Below are positions 8,456-16,139 of a stretch of 64,000 bases of DNA, one piece after another. A model generated the notes under the pieces. It was given only the letters and a program-made list of their open reading frames with translations, did no database searches and was not told the DNA's origin. This DNA is from Micrococcales bacterium. GTDB lineage: Bacteria; Actinomycetota; Actinomycetes; S36-B12; UBA10799. The position numbers and the translations under genes are program-made. The first letter of the stretch is position 1. The number at the start of each line of letters is the position of its first letter. The stretch covers positions 1 through 64,000 of the forward strand of contig JADJCR010000008.1 of NCBI GenBank assembly GCA_016703125.1, written 5' to 3'.

Positions 8456-9210
8456 TGCTGGAGGTCGTCGGGGCCGTGGTGGCCGGTGTCCTCACCGTCC
8501 TCGCCCCCTGCGTGCTCCCTCTGCTCCCGGTGGTCGTGGGCGGCGCGGTTGCGGCAGAGCCCGGCGGTGGCGGTGTGGCAGTGACGACCCGGCGCCAGGT
8601 GCGCGCCCCCTTGGTGATCACGGCTTCGCTGGGGGTCTCGATCATCGTGTTCACGCTGCTACTCAAGGCCACCACGGCCCTGATCGGCATCCCGCCGCAG
8701 GTGTGGGAATGGCTCTCCGGGCTGATCCTCATCGGGCTGGGGTTGGTGTTCGCCTTCCCCTCCTGGTGGGAGCGGATCAGCGTCGCCCTGCGCCTGCAGT
8801 CGCGCGCGGGCACCCGTCTGGCGGCAGCTCGGCAGCGCGACGGGGTGGCCGGCTGGGTCCTCACCGGCGCTGCGCTGGGTCCGGTCTTCACGTCCTGTTC
8901 GCCGCTGTACGGCTACGTGGTCGTGACGGTGCTGCCGGCCGAACCGGCGTACGGCATGCTCCTGTTGCTCGCCTACACCGCAGGCCTGTGCGCCATGTTG
9001 CTGGCCATCGCCCTGCTCGGGCAGCGCGCCGTCGTCAGGCTGCGGTGGGCCGCCGATCCGCACGGGTGGTTGCGGCGAGGGTTGGGCCTGGTGTTCGTCG
9101 GCATCGGGGTGCTCGTGCTCACCGGATGGATGAAGGACATCGAGACCTGGCTGATCGCCAACGCGCCGGTGCAGCCGTGGAATCTCGATCGCGGGTTCCT
9201 GCCCGAATGA
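8455..9210 (+). CDS. CcdA/DsbD-type transmembrane thiol-disulfide carrier
   Basis: This 251-residue membrane protein has about six hydrophobic helices and the two family motifs: LAPCVLPLLPVV near residue 17-28 and GPVFTSCSPLYGYV near 140-153. Each carries one of the redox-active Cys residues. The family passes electrons from cytoplasmic thioredoxin to extracytoplasmic acceptors. It is coupled (TGATG) to the thioredoxin-like lipoprotein, its likely partner. The C-terminus (W-x-K-D-I-E-T-W) is exposed after the last helix. No cytochrome c synthesis genes are nearby. Confidence 0.9.
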   Translation: MLEVVGAVVAGVLTVLAPCVLPLLPVVVGGAVAAEPGGGGVAVTTRRQVRAPLVITASLGVSIIVFTLLLKATTALIGIPPQVWEWLSGLILIGLGLVFAFPSWWERISVALRLQSRAGTRLAAARQRDGVAGWVLTGAALGPVFTSCSPLYGYVVVTVLPAEPAYGMLLLLAYTAGLCAMLLAIALLGQRAVVRLRWAADPHGWLRRGLGLVFVGIGVLVLTGWMKDIETWLIANAPVQPWNLDRGFLPE

Positions 9211-9262
9211 CCACGCCCCAGCCTCTAAGGTTGGGGCAGTCACGTGATCGTGGGAGGAAACC

Positions 9263-9730
9263 GTGCGCCGTTCGGCTGTGTTCGCAAGTGCTCTGGTTCT
9301 GGTGGGCATGCTCGCCGCCGGCTGTTCGTCGACCGACGAGGCCGACCAGAAGACCGAGAATGCGAATGCGGCGGTCTGCCTGTCGCTCGAGGGGCTCGAC
9401 GCACCCATCCAGGGCCTGTCCAGCGGCGTGACCGGCACCGGCGATGTGACAGTCGGGCAGGCGCAGGAGTCCGTCAACCAGATCTCTGCGGCCTACGACA
9501 CCGTAGAGGCGGAGATCCAGAAGCTCGGCGAGGATGTCAGCGACGAGGTAGCGACGGCTCAGGAGCAGTTCGCTGCCGCGCAGATGCAGATCCAGGACGG
9601 GCTGGCCGGTCTCGACGGCGACCAGAGCCTGTCCGAGCTCCCCGAGCAGGAGCAGCAGGCGATCGAGCAGCTGAGCGCGAGCTACCAAGATCTGAACTCC
9701 AGCCTGGGTTGCAGCGATGCTTCTCAGTGA
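9263..9730 (+). CDS. Small lipoprotein with coiled-coil body
   Basis: This 155-residue lipoprotein starts at GTG 9263 with GGGAGGAAA upstream. The signal peptide ends in lipobox LAAGC (Cys 21). The mature part is Gln/Glu/Ala-rich and helical (heptad-like stretches from about residue 70 to 140), with one Cys near each end (AVCLSL and LGCSD) that could form a disulfide. I do not recognise a family. The last 14 bases overlap the dcd start, so the two are probably co-transcribed, perhaps by chance. Confidence 0.75.
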   Translation: MRRSAVFASALVLVGMLAAGCSSTDEADQKTENANAAVCLSLEGLDAPIQGLSSGVTGTGDVTVGQAQESVNQISAAYDTVEAEIQKLGEDVSDEVATAQEQFAAAQMQIQDGLAGLDGDQSLSELPEQEQQAIEQLSASYQDLNSSLGCSDASQ

Positions 9731-10295
9731 TGCCGGGATCCGTGCCGAGGTCGAGGCGGGGCGCGTAGGCGTCCAGCCGTACGACCCCGGCATGGTGCAG
9801 CCGTCCAGCATCGACGTGCGCCTCGACCGGTACTTCCGGGTCTTCGAGAACCACCGGTATCCCTACATCGACCCGTCCGCCGAACAGACCGAACTGACCC
9901 GGTTGGTCGAGACCAACGGCGAAGAGCCGTTCATCCTGCATCCGGGGGAGTTCGCCCTGGCCTCGACCTACGAGGTGATCACGCTGCCTGACGACGTGGC
10001 AGGGCGGCTGGAGGGCAAGTCCTCGCTGGGCCGCCTGGGCCTGCTCACCCACTCGACCGCCGGCTTCATCGACCCGGGCTTCTCCGGGCACGTGACCCTG
10101 GAACTGTCCAACGTCGCGACGCTCCCGATCAAGCTCTGGCCAGGCATGAAGATCGGGCAGTTGTGCCTCTTCCGCCTGGAGTCGCCCGCCGAGCATCCGT
10201 ACGGCTCGCAGGTGTACGGCTCGCGCTACCAGGGCCAGCGGGGCCCGACGCCGAGCCGGTCCTACCTGAATTTCCACCGCACCCAGATCGTGTGA
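9717..10295 (+). CDS. dcd: dCTP deaminase
   Basis: Dcd makes dUTP (or, in the bifunctional actinobacterial type, dUMP directly) from dCTP for thymidylate synthesis. The 192-residue length, the MLLSDAGIR start, QPSSIDVRLD, EGKSSLGRLGLLTHSTAGFIDPG (nucleotide-binding loop and trimer contacts), the catalytic Glu in HVTLELSN, and the C-terminal YGSRYQGQRGPTPSRSY lid all match. The sequence is close to mycobacterial enzymes, which favours the bifunctional dUMP-forming class (inference). The start overlaps the lipoprotein gene and lacks its own ribosome site. Confidence 0.96.
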   Translation: MLLSDAGIRAEVEAGRVGVQPYDPGMVQPSSIDVRLDRYFRVFENHRYPYIDPSAEQTELTRLVETNGEEPFILHPGEFALASTYEVITLPDDVAGRLEGKSSLGRLGLLTHSTAGFIDPGFSGHVTLELSNVATLPIKLWPGMKIGQLCLFRLESPAEHPYGSQVYGSRYQGQRGPTPSRSYLNFHRTQIV

Positions 10296-10425
10296 CGCGC
10301 GATACAGGTACGTCCGGAAGCGGTCACGGTACACTGAATCGGTGTTCGGCGGTCAGCCCGCCGCCCGCCCGCAAGCCGCAGTGCCCGACCTCGATGGGTG
10401 CTGCAGAAGGACGAGACTAGCCACC

Positions 10426-11340
10426 ATGTCGATCGACAACGAGACCTCACGGGTGCTCGACGCCCTCGAGGCCGAAGCCATCTGGGTGTTCCGGGAGACC
10501 GCTGCCGCGTTCGAACGTCCGGTACTCCTGTACAGCATCGGCAAGGACTCCACCGTCCTGCTGCATCTGGCCCGCAAGGCCTTCCACCCCGGCCCCATCC
10601 CGTTTCCGGTGATGCACATCGACACCGGGTGGAAGTTCCGCGAGATGTACGAATTGCGCGACCGCACCGCCAAGGAACTCGGTCTGGACCTGCGGCTGGC
10701 GACGAACCAGGAGGCGCGTGATCAGGGCGTGACCCCGTTCTCCCACGGCGCGCAGGAGTTCACCCGGATCATGAAGACGGTGGCCCTGCGCGCGGCGCTG
10801 GACGAGGGCATGTTCGACATCGCCGTGGGCGGTGCGCGCCGCGATGAGGAGCGCAGCCGGGCCAAGGAGCGCATCTTCTCGCTGCGCGAGGCCGGGCACC
10901 GCTGGGAGCCGCGCAACCAGCGCCCGGAGTTCTGGCACACGGTGAACAACGCCCTGACCGACGGCCAGACCATGCGGGTGTTCCCGCTGTCCAACTGGTC
11001 GGAGCTCGACGTCTGGCGCTACGTGGCCCGCGAGAACCTCGAAGTCGTGCCGCTGTACTTCACCCAGGAGCGTCCGGTGGTCCGCCGGCAGGGCACCTGG
11101 ATCATGGTCGACGACGACCGCATGGAACTTGAGCCTGGCGAACAGGTCGAGATGCGACGTGTGCGCTTCCGTTCCTTGGGCGACTACCCGCTGTCGGGGG
11201 CAGTCGAGGGCGAGGCGGCCGACGTTTACGACATCATCCGCGACATCGAGGTCAACCGGCAGTCCGAACGCGCCGGCCGGCTCATCGACGGTGAGGGTGC
11301 ACAGTCCATGGAGCGCAAGAAGGCGGAGGGCTACTTCTGA
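10426..11340 (+). CDS. cysD: Sulfate adenylyltransferase subunit 2
   Basis: CysD is the catalytic subunit that forms adenylyl sulfate (APS) from sulfate and ATP, driven by the GTPase CysN. This 304-residue protein has the PP-loop YSIGKDST near residue 38-46, the family blocks HIDTGWKF and GGARRDEERSRAKER, and the conserved C-terminus MERKKAEGYF. Its stop (TGA) shares its last base with the cysNC ATG, so the two are coupled. A possible promoter is TACACT at 10330-10335, about 90 bases upstream. Confidence 0.97.
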   Translation: MSIDNETSRVLDALEAEAIWVFRETAAAFERPVLLYSIGKDSTVLLHLARKAFHPGPIPFPVMHIDTGWKFREMYELRDRTAKELGLDLRLATNQEARDQGVTPFSHGAQEFTRIMKTVALRAALDEGMFDIAVGGARRDEERSRAKERIFSLREAGHRWEPRNQRPEFWHTVNNALTDGQTMRVFPLSNWSELDVWRYVARENLEVVPLYFTQERPVVRRQGTWIMVDDDRMELEPGEQVEMRRVRFRSLGDYPLSGAVEGEAADVYDIIRDIEVNRQSERAGRLIDGEGAQSMERKKAEGYF

Positions 11341-13184
11341 TGAAGGCACTGATCCGAGTTGTCGTCTGCGGCTCCGTGGACGACGGTAAGAGCACCCTGC
11401 TGGGCCGCCTGCTCGCCGAGACCGGCTCGATCCCCGAGGATCAACTAGAGTCCGCCCGGTTCACCCGGCGTCCGGGTTCCACGATCCCACTGGGCGAGAT
11501 CGACTACAGCCTCGTGACCGACGGCCTGGAGGCCGAACGCGAGCAGGGCATCACCATCGACGTGGCCTACCGCCACCTGATGCTGCCCAGCCGCCGCCGG
11601 GCGATCCTCGCCGACGCCCCCGGGCACGAGCAGTACACCAGGAACATGGCGGTGGCCGCCTCGACCGCCGACGTGGGCATCCTGCTCATCGACGCCATGC
11701 GCGGGACGAAGCGGCAGACCCACCGCCACCTCACGGTGTGCGGCCTGATGGGTGTTCGCCACGTGGTGCTCGCGGTGAACAAACTCGACGGCGTCGCCTA
11801 CGACAAGGGCATCTACGAGGAGCTCGTCGCAGAGGTGTCCGACACCGCCCGGCGCATGGAGATCCATTCGGTCATCCCGGTGCCCGTATCGGCGCTCGTG
11901 GGTGACAACGTCCTGGCCCACTCCCCCAACACGCCCTGGTACCACGGCCCGACCTTGCTCGACGCCCTGGACGCCGCGGACATCCCGGAGGAGAACGATG
12001 GCGACGTGCGGCTGCCGGTGCAGACGATCATCCGGGCCACGCACTTCCGCGGCTACGGCGGCCTGGTAGCGCAGGGCACCGTGCGGGCCGGCCAGCGCGT
12101 GACCGTGGCACAGTCCGGCCAGCAGGCGACCATCGTGAGGCTGCACGGGCTCAACGGCACCGAACCGTACGAACCCGAGCAGGTGGTGACCGGGGAGTCG
12201 GTGACCATCGAGCTCGACAAGGACATCGATATCGCCCGCGCCGACCTGCTGGTTACCGGGGAACCCCCGCAACTGGCCGACCGGTTCGCCGCCGACGTCG
12301 TGTGGATGAGCGACCAGCAGTTAGCCCACGGCCGGTCGTACACGCTGCGCAGCGGACCGCTCGAAGTGCCCGCGACGGTCACGAATGTCCGCCACCGGCT
12401 CGACGTCACCAACGGCAACACGATGGCCGCGCGGCTGCTCGAGATCAACGATGTCGGCCGTGTGGAGATCGCGACCTCCCGGCCGGTCAACCTCGAGGCC
12501 TACACCGAGTCCCGGGAGACCGGCGGGTTCATCCTCGTCGACCGCATGACCGGGGAGACGCTGGCGGCGGGCCTGACGCGATTCGCGCTGCGCCGGGCCA
12601 CCAATGTCGTGCCCCACCACTTCGAGGTCGACCGTGCGGCCCGGCAGGTGCTCAACGGTCACCCGGCGAAGGTTCTGTGGCTCACGGGGTTCTCCGGATC
12701 GGGCAAGTCGACGATTGCCGACGCGGTGGAACGCAAACTGCACTCCCTGGGGATCCGGTCGTTCGTCCTCGATGGTGACAACCTGCGCAGCGGCCTGAAC
12801 AAAGACCTCGGCTTCACCCCTGAGGACCGTGCGGAGAACGTGCGCCGGGTCGCGGAGGTCTCCCGGCTGATGTACGACGCCGGCCTGGTGGCCATCGTGG
12901 CGCTGGTTTCGCCGTTCCGCGCCGACCGGGAGGCGGCCCGGGCGCTGTTCGACGACGGCGAGTTCCTCGAAGCGTGGGTGGACACCCCGATCGAGGTGGC
13001 GATGGAGCGCGACACCAAGGGCCTGTATGCAAAGTCCAAGGCCGGTACGCTGCCCAACCTCACCGGTGTGGGACAGCAGTACGAGGTCCCCGAGGACGCC
13101 GAACTGCGCCTGTCGGGCACCGACCCGGTCGAGCAGAACGTGGAGACGATCCTCGAGGCACTGCTGCCGGACACCATCGCGTAG
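11340..13184 (+). CDS. cysNC: Bifunctional sulfate adenylyltransferase subunit 1 / APS kinase
   Basis: This 614-residue fusion combines CysN (about 1-425) and CysC (about 435-614). CysN has the GTPase P-loop GSVDDGKST, switch DAPGHEQYT and NKLD, followed by EF-Tu-like beta barrels. CysC has the ATP P-loop GFSGSGKST, the DGDNLRSGLN block and a C-terminal lid with KSKAGTLPNLTG. Together with CysD it makes PAPS from sulfate. CysN-CysC fusions are known in actinobacteria and proteobacteria. No PAPS/APS reductase, sulfite reductase or sulfate transporter gene lies in the window. Confidence 0.97.
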   Translation: MKALIRVVVCGSVDDGKSTLLGRLLAETGSIPEDQLESARFTRRPGSTIPLGEIDYSLVTDGLEAEREQGITIDVAYRHLMLPSRRRAILADAPGHEQYTRNMAVAASTADVGILLIDAMRGTKRQTHRHLTVCGLMGVRHVVLAVNKLDGVAYDKGIYEELVAEVSDTARRMEIHSVIPVPVSALVGDNVLAHSPNTPWYHGPTLLDALDAADIPEENDGDVRLPVQTIIRATHFRGYGGLVAQGTVRAGQRVTVAQSGQQATIVRLHGLNGTEPYEPEQVVTGESVTIELDKDIDIARADLLVTGEPPQLADRFAADVVWMSDQQLAHGRSYTLRSGPLEVPATVTNVRHRLDVTNGNTMAARLLEINDVGRVEIATSRPVNLEAYTESRETGGFILVDRMTGETLAAGLTRFALRRATNVVPHHFEVDRAARQVLNGHPAKVLWLTGFSGSGKSTIADAVERKLHSLGIRSFVLDGDNLRSGLNKDLGFTPEDRAENVRRVAEVSRLMYDAGLVAIVALVSPFRADREAARALFDDGEFLEAWVDTPIEVAMERDTKGLYAKSKAGTLPNLTGVGQQYEVPEDAELRLSGTDPVEQNVETILEALLPDTIA

Positions 13185-13230
13185 GCAACACGGCCCTCGG
13201 ACCCGTAGCCTGACGGGTGGAGGTCCGCGC

Positions 13231-15369
13231 GTGGCACAGGCGTTCTACTCACTCGACGGCCCCCGACCGCTGTCGACCGGACAGCGGATCTGGATGGGGG
13301 CGCTGGTCGTCTGCTATGCCCTGATCGTGATCGCGGCATTCACCGCCGCCCCCGCGCAGTGGGAGCCGCTGCCCGCCATCGCGCTGGCGCACGCACTGCT
13401 GGCGGCGTTCATCTGCGGGGTGACGTCGCTGCTCATGGTGGGTCATGCCCGCAGCACCGGCCGCCGTGGCTACCTGATGGTCGCGGGCACCTTCGGCTAC
13501 ATGACCGGCGTGCTGCTGTTCTTCCCGCTGGTCTTCCCGGGCGCCGTCATCGGCGACGACCGCCTCCTCGGCAGCGTGCAGAGCGCGGTGGACCTGTACT
13601 ACAGTTGGCACTTCGCCTTCCCCATCGGGATCGCAGTGTCGGCGTGGATGATCGACAACGACCGGCGCACCCACCGCCGGCCGAGCCTCACCCGCAAAGA
13701 CATGTGGGGGGCGGCGCTGGCGCCCCTTGCCGGGATCCTGCTCACCGTCCTGCTGGCAACCCTCCCCCTGGATCCGCTGCCGGACCTCGTCGAATCCGAC
13801 GGCACCAAGACGGCCGTGGCGTTGCTCCTCGATGCAGTGCTCATCGCGATCTGTGTGGGCTGCGTGGTCGTGACGCTGTACTGCTCGCGCAGCGGGGCGC
13901 TGATCGGCAGATGGCTCACCGCGCTGGCCCTGCTGACTCTCGGCGAGGCGATCGTCAACCTGAACGCCGTGGACCGCTTCTCCGCCGGCTGGTACCTCAG
14001 CCGGTTCCTGTGGCTGGTGGCCTGCGCGGCGCTGCTGGTGGCCCTGATCTGGAACCTCAACCGCATCGACCGCGTGAACAGCGAGTTGGCCAGCCTCGAC
14101 TCGCTCACCGGCTGCGAGTCGAGGATCAGCCTGCTCGATGCCACCCACCGGGAGATCGCCCGCGTCCGCGAGGCTGGCGGGCAGGTGGCGCTGCTGTGGA
14201 TCGATCTCGACGGGTTCAAGGGCGTCAACGACCAACTGGGCCATCATCTGGGGGATGCGGTACTGCGCCGGGTCGTCGAGCGGCTCGCCCAGCAGGTGCG
14301 TCGTGGCGACCGGGTGGGCCGCCTAGGCGGAGACGAGTTCGGGGTCCTGCTGTGCGACGACGTCGAGGCCACCCGCATCACGGCGGTGGCCGATCGGCTT
14401 CTGGCCGCGGTCCGGGAACCGATCCGGGCCGGCGACGCCATCGTCCACGTCACAGCCGCCATCGGGGTGGCGACCGCCCCCGAGGACGCAACTGAGGCCG
14501 ATGATCTGCTGCTGTGCGCGGACCTCGCGATGTACGCGGCCAAGAGCCTCGGCGGTGACCGGTACGAGCGGTTCAACGAGTCCATCGGAGTACAGGCCGT
14601 CTCGAAAGCGAGGATGCGCCACGAACTGTCGGGCGCGCTGCGGCACGGCGAGTTCTGCCTGTACTACCAGCCGATCTTCGAGGCCGACGGCGGGCGGATG
14701 GCCGGTGTGGAGGTGCTGGTGCGCTGGCTGCAGGACGGCGTGGCGGTGACCGCCGGGGACTTCATCACGTTCGCCGAGCGATCCGGGCAGATCGTCAGCC
14801 TGGGCCGGATCGTCGTGCGGCAATTGAGTCAGGAACTCCCCCGCTGGTTGGAGGCCCAGCAGTCGGACTTCTTCGTCGCGATGAACCTGTCGGCCCGGGA
14901 GTTGGCTGAGGACTCGCTGGTGAGAGAGATCCTCGATGGCCCATTGGCCCAGCACGCCTCACAACTGGTCGTGGAGGTGACGGAGTCCTTGGAACTGCAG
15001 GAGAACTCCGGGGCGGAAGCCAATCTCAACCGCCTGCGGGCTGCGGGGATGAGGATCGCCATCGACGACTTCGGTGCCGGGTTCAGCAACTTCACCCGAC
15101 TGGAGCACCTCCAACCGTCGCTGATCAAGGTGGACCGCAGCCTGGTCCGGCGTGCCGGCAGCGAGCAGGAGGGCGGAGTTGCGTTCCTCACGGCGGCCAC
15201 GAGTGTGGCGGCGTCCCTGAACTGCGACGTGGTCGCCGAAGGTGTCCAGACGCAGGCGGAGGCGCAGGTGGTGAAACTGCTGGGCGTTCGCTACGTGCAG
15301 GGTTTCCGGTACGCCGAGCCCGGACCGATCGAGGTGTACCTCGATGCATCGGCCGAGCCCTGGACCTGA
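13231..15369 (+). CDS. Membrane-anchored GGDEF-EAL cyclic-di-GMP protein
   Basis: This 712-residue protein has seven or eight membrane helices (about 20-285), a GGDEF diguanylate cyclase domain (about 290-455) and an EAL phosphodiesterase domain (about 465-705). The cyclase site is intact (RLGGDEF), with an inhibitory RxxD site (RRGD) five residues upstream. In the EAL domain the signature reads EVL, but the other usual metal and catalytic positions are present: MNLSARE, VEVTES, IDDFGAGFSN, IKVDRS, AEGVQT. It may therefore make or break c-di-GMP, with the N-terminus sensing a membrane signal. The start GTG 13231 has GGTGGAGGT upstream. Confidence 0.92.
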   Translation: MAQAFYSLDGPRPLSTGQRIWMGALVVCYALIVIAAFTAAPAQWEPLPAIALAHALLAAFICGVTSLLMVGHARSTGRRGYLMVAGTFGYMTGVLLFFPLVFPGAVIGDDRLLGSVQSAVDLYYSWHFAFPIGIAVSAWMIDNDRRTHRRPSLTRKDMWGAALAPLAGILLTVLLATLPLDPLPDLVESDGTKTAVALLLDAVLIAICVGCVVVTLYCSRSGALIGRWLTALALLTLGEAIVNLNAVDRFSAGWYLSRFLWLVACAALLVALIWNLNRIDRVNSELASLDSLTGCESRISLLDATHREIARVREAGGQVALLWIDLDGFKGVNDQLGHHLGDAVLRRVVERLAQQVRRGDRVGRLGGDEFGVLLCDDVEATRITAVADRLLAAVREPIRAGDAIVHVTAAIGVATAPEDATEADDLLLCADLAMYAAKSLGGDRYERFNESIGVQAVSKARMRHELSGALRHGEFCLYYQPIFEADGGRMAGVEVLVRWLQDGVAVTAGDFITFAERSGQIVSLGRIVVRQLSQELPRWLEAQQSDFFVAMNLSARELAEDSLVREILDGPLAQHASQLVVEVTESLELQENSGAEANLNRLRAAGMRIAIDDFGAGFSNFTRLEHLQPSLIKVDRSLVRRAGSEQEGGVAFLTAATSVAASLNCDVVAEGVQTQAEAQVVKLLGVRYVQGFRYAEPGPIEVYLDASAEPWT

Positions 15370-15372
15370 GGT

Positions 15373-15795
15373 CTACCGCGGTCCCGGCGCGTAGATGGCC
15401 CCCGGCGTGCCAGCTGCGATGTCGTCGATGTCGATGATCTGCTTGCCCAACGGTGCCAGCGCGATGGGGATCATCTTGAACGAGCCGATCCCCCACGGGA
15501 TGCCGATGATGGTGATGCACAGGACCACCCCGGTCACGGCGTGCGCGATCGCCACCCACAGCCCCGCGAAGACGAACCAGAGCACGTTGGCGATGCAAGT
15601 GCCGGGGATCTTGTCGGCCTTGGGCACCACGGCCCGGCCGAACGGCCACAGTGCGTAGTTGGCCATCCGGAACGCCCCGATCGCCCACGGGATGGTGATG
15701 ATGAAGATCAGCATGATCACCCCGGCGGCCGCATAAGTCAGGGCCAGCCAGATGCCGGCGAGGAGCAGCCACAGGATGTTGCCGATCGTGCGCAT
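15373..15795 (-). CDS. YccF-family inner membrane protein
   Basis: This 140-residue protein is made of two repeated halves, each with a membrane helix pair and a conserved I-P-W-(A/G)-I-G-(A/S)-F motif (residues 35-42 and 98-105), followed by a P-(F/L)-G segment. That matches the duplicated YccF domain. Function is not established for the family. TAGGCT lies 6 bases before the ATG, so the message is probably leaderless. It ends 4 bases from the convergent GGDEF-EAL gene. Confidence 0.9.
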   Translation of the reverse strand: MRTIGNILWLLLAGIWLALTYAAAGVIMLIFIITIPWAIGAFRMANYALWPFGRAVVPKADKIPGTCIANVLWFVFAGLWVAIAHAVTGVVLCITIIGIPWGIGSFKMIPIALAPLGKQIIDIDDIAAGTPGAIYAPGPR

Positions 15796-15801
15796 GTGAT
15801 G

Positions 15802-15807
15802 AGCCTA
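15802..15807 (-). promoter_or_regulatory. Predicted -10 box of a leaderless mRNA
   Basis: On the minus strand this reads TAGGCT, 6 bases before the YccF ATG. Confidence 0.45.
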
Positions 15808-15813
15808 CCGAGA

Positions 15814-15949
15814 CCACAAGTGGGCGATGTGGAGCGGAGCAGGGCCCGATCCGCCCACTTGTGGGCCGGGAATGCCCGGTATCGCCTGATTCGGGTCGGG
15901 ATTCCACGCCACAACTGGGCGATGGAGGGGGCCCCGCGCCCAGTTGTGG
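15814..15949. repeat. Family A paired hairpin element, copy 1
   Basis: Two inverted-repeat hairpins, 15814-15864 (CCACAAGTGGGCG ... CGCCCACTTGTGG) and 15909-15949 (CCACAACTGGGCG ... CGCCCAGTTGTGG), are separated by a 44-base spacer with GGGAATGCCCGGTAT. It lies between yccF and the Fe-S oxidoreductase gene. Confidence 0.88.
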
Positions 15950-15997
15950 TGGGAGCGGAGTCCAGCGGTTACCGGTTGGGTGGATGAGCCCCACGCA

Positions 15998-16134
15998 CCA
16001 CAAGTGGGCGATGTGGAGCGGTTCAGGGCCGGATCCGCCCACTTGTGGGCCGGGAATGCCCGGTATCGCCTGATTCGGGGCGGGATTCCACGCCACAACT
16101 GGGCGACAGAAAGAGGTCCCGCGCCCAGTTGTGG
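15998..16134. repeat. Family A paired hairpin element, copy 2
   Basis: This is nearly a direct repeat of copy 1: hairpins 15998-16048 and 16093-16134 with the same spacer. It ends 6 bases from the stop of the Fe-S oxidoreductase and could also terminate that transcript. Confidence 0.88.
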
Positions 16135-16139
16135 TGGAA

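Noticed and set aside
13027..13230. Longer N-terminus for the GGDEF-EAL protein
   Set aside because: It overlaps the end of cysNC in another frame. GTG 13231 with GGTGGAGGT upstream and an immediate membrane helix is the better start.
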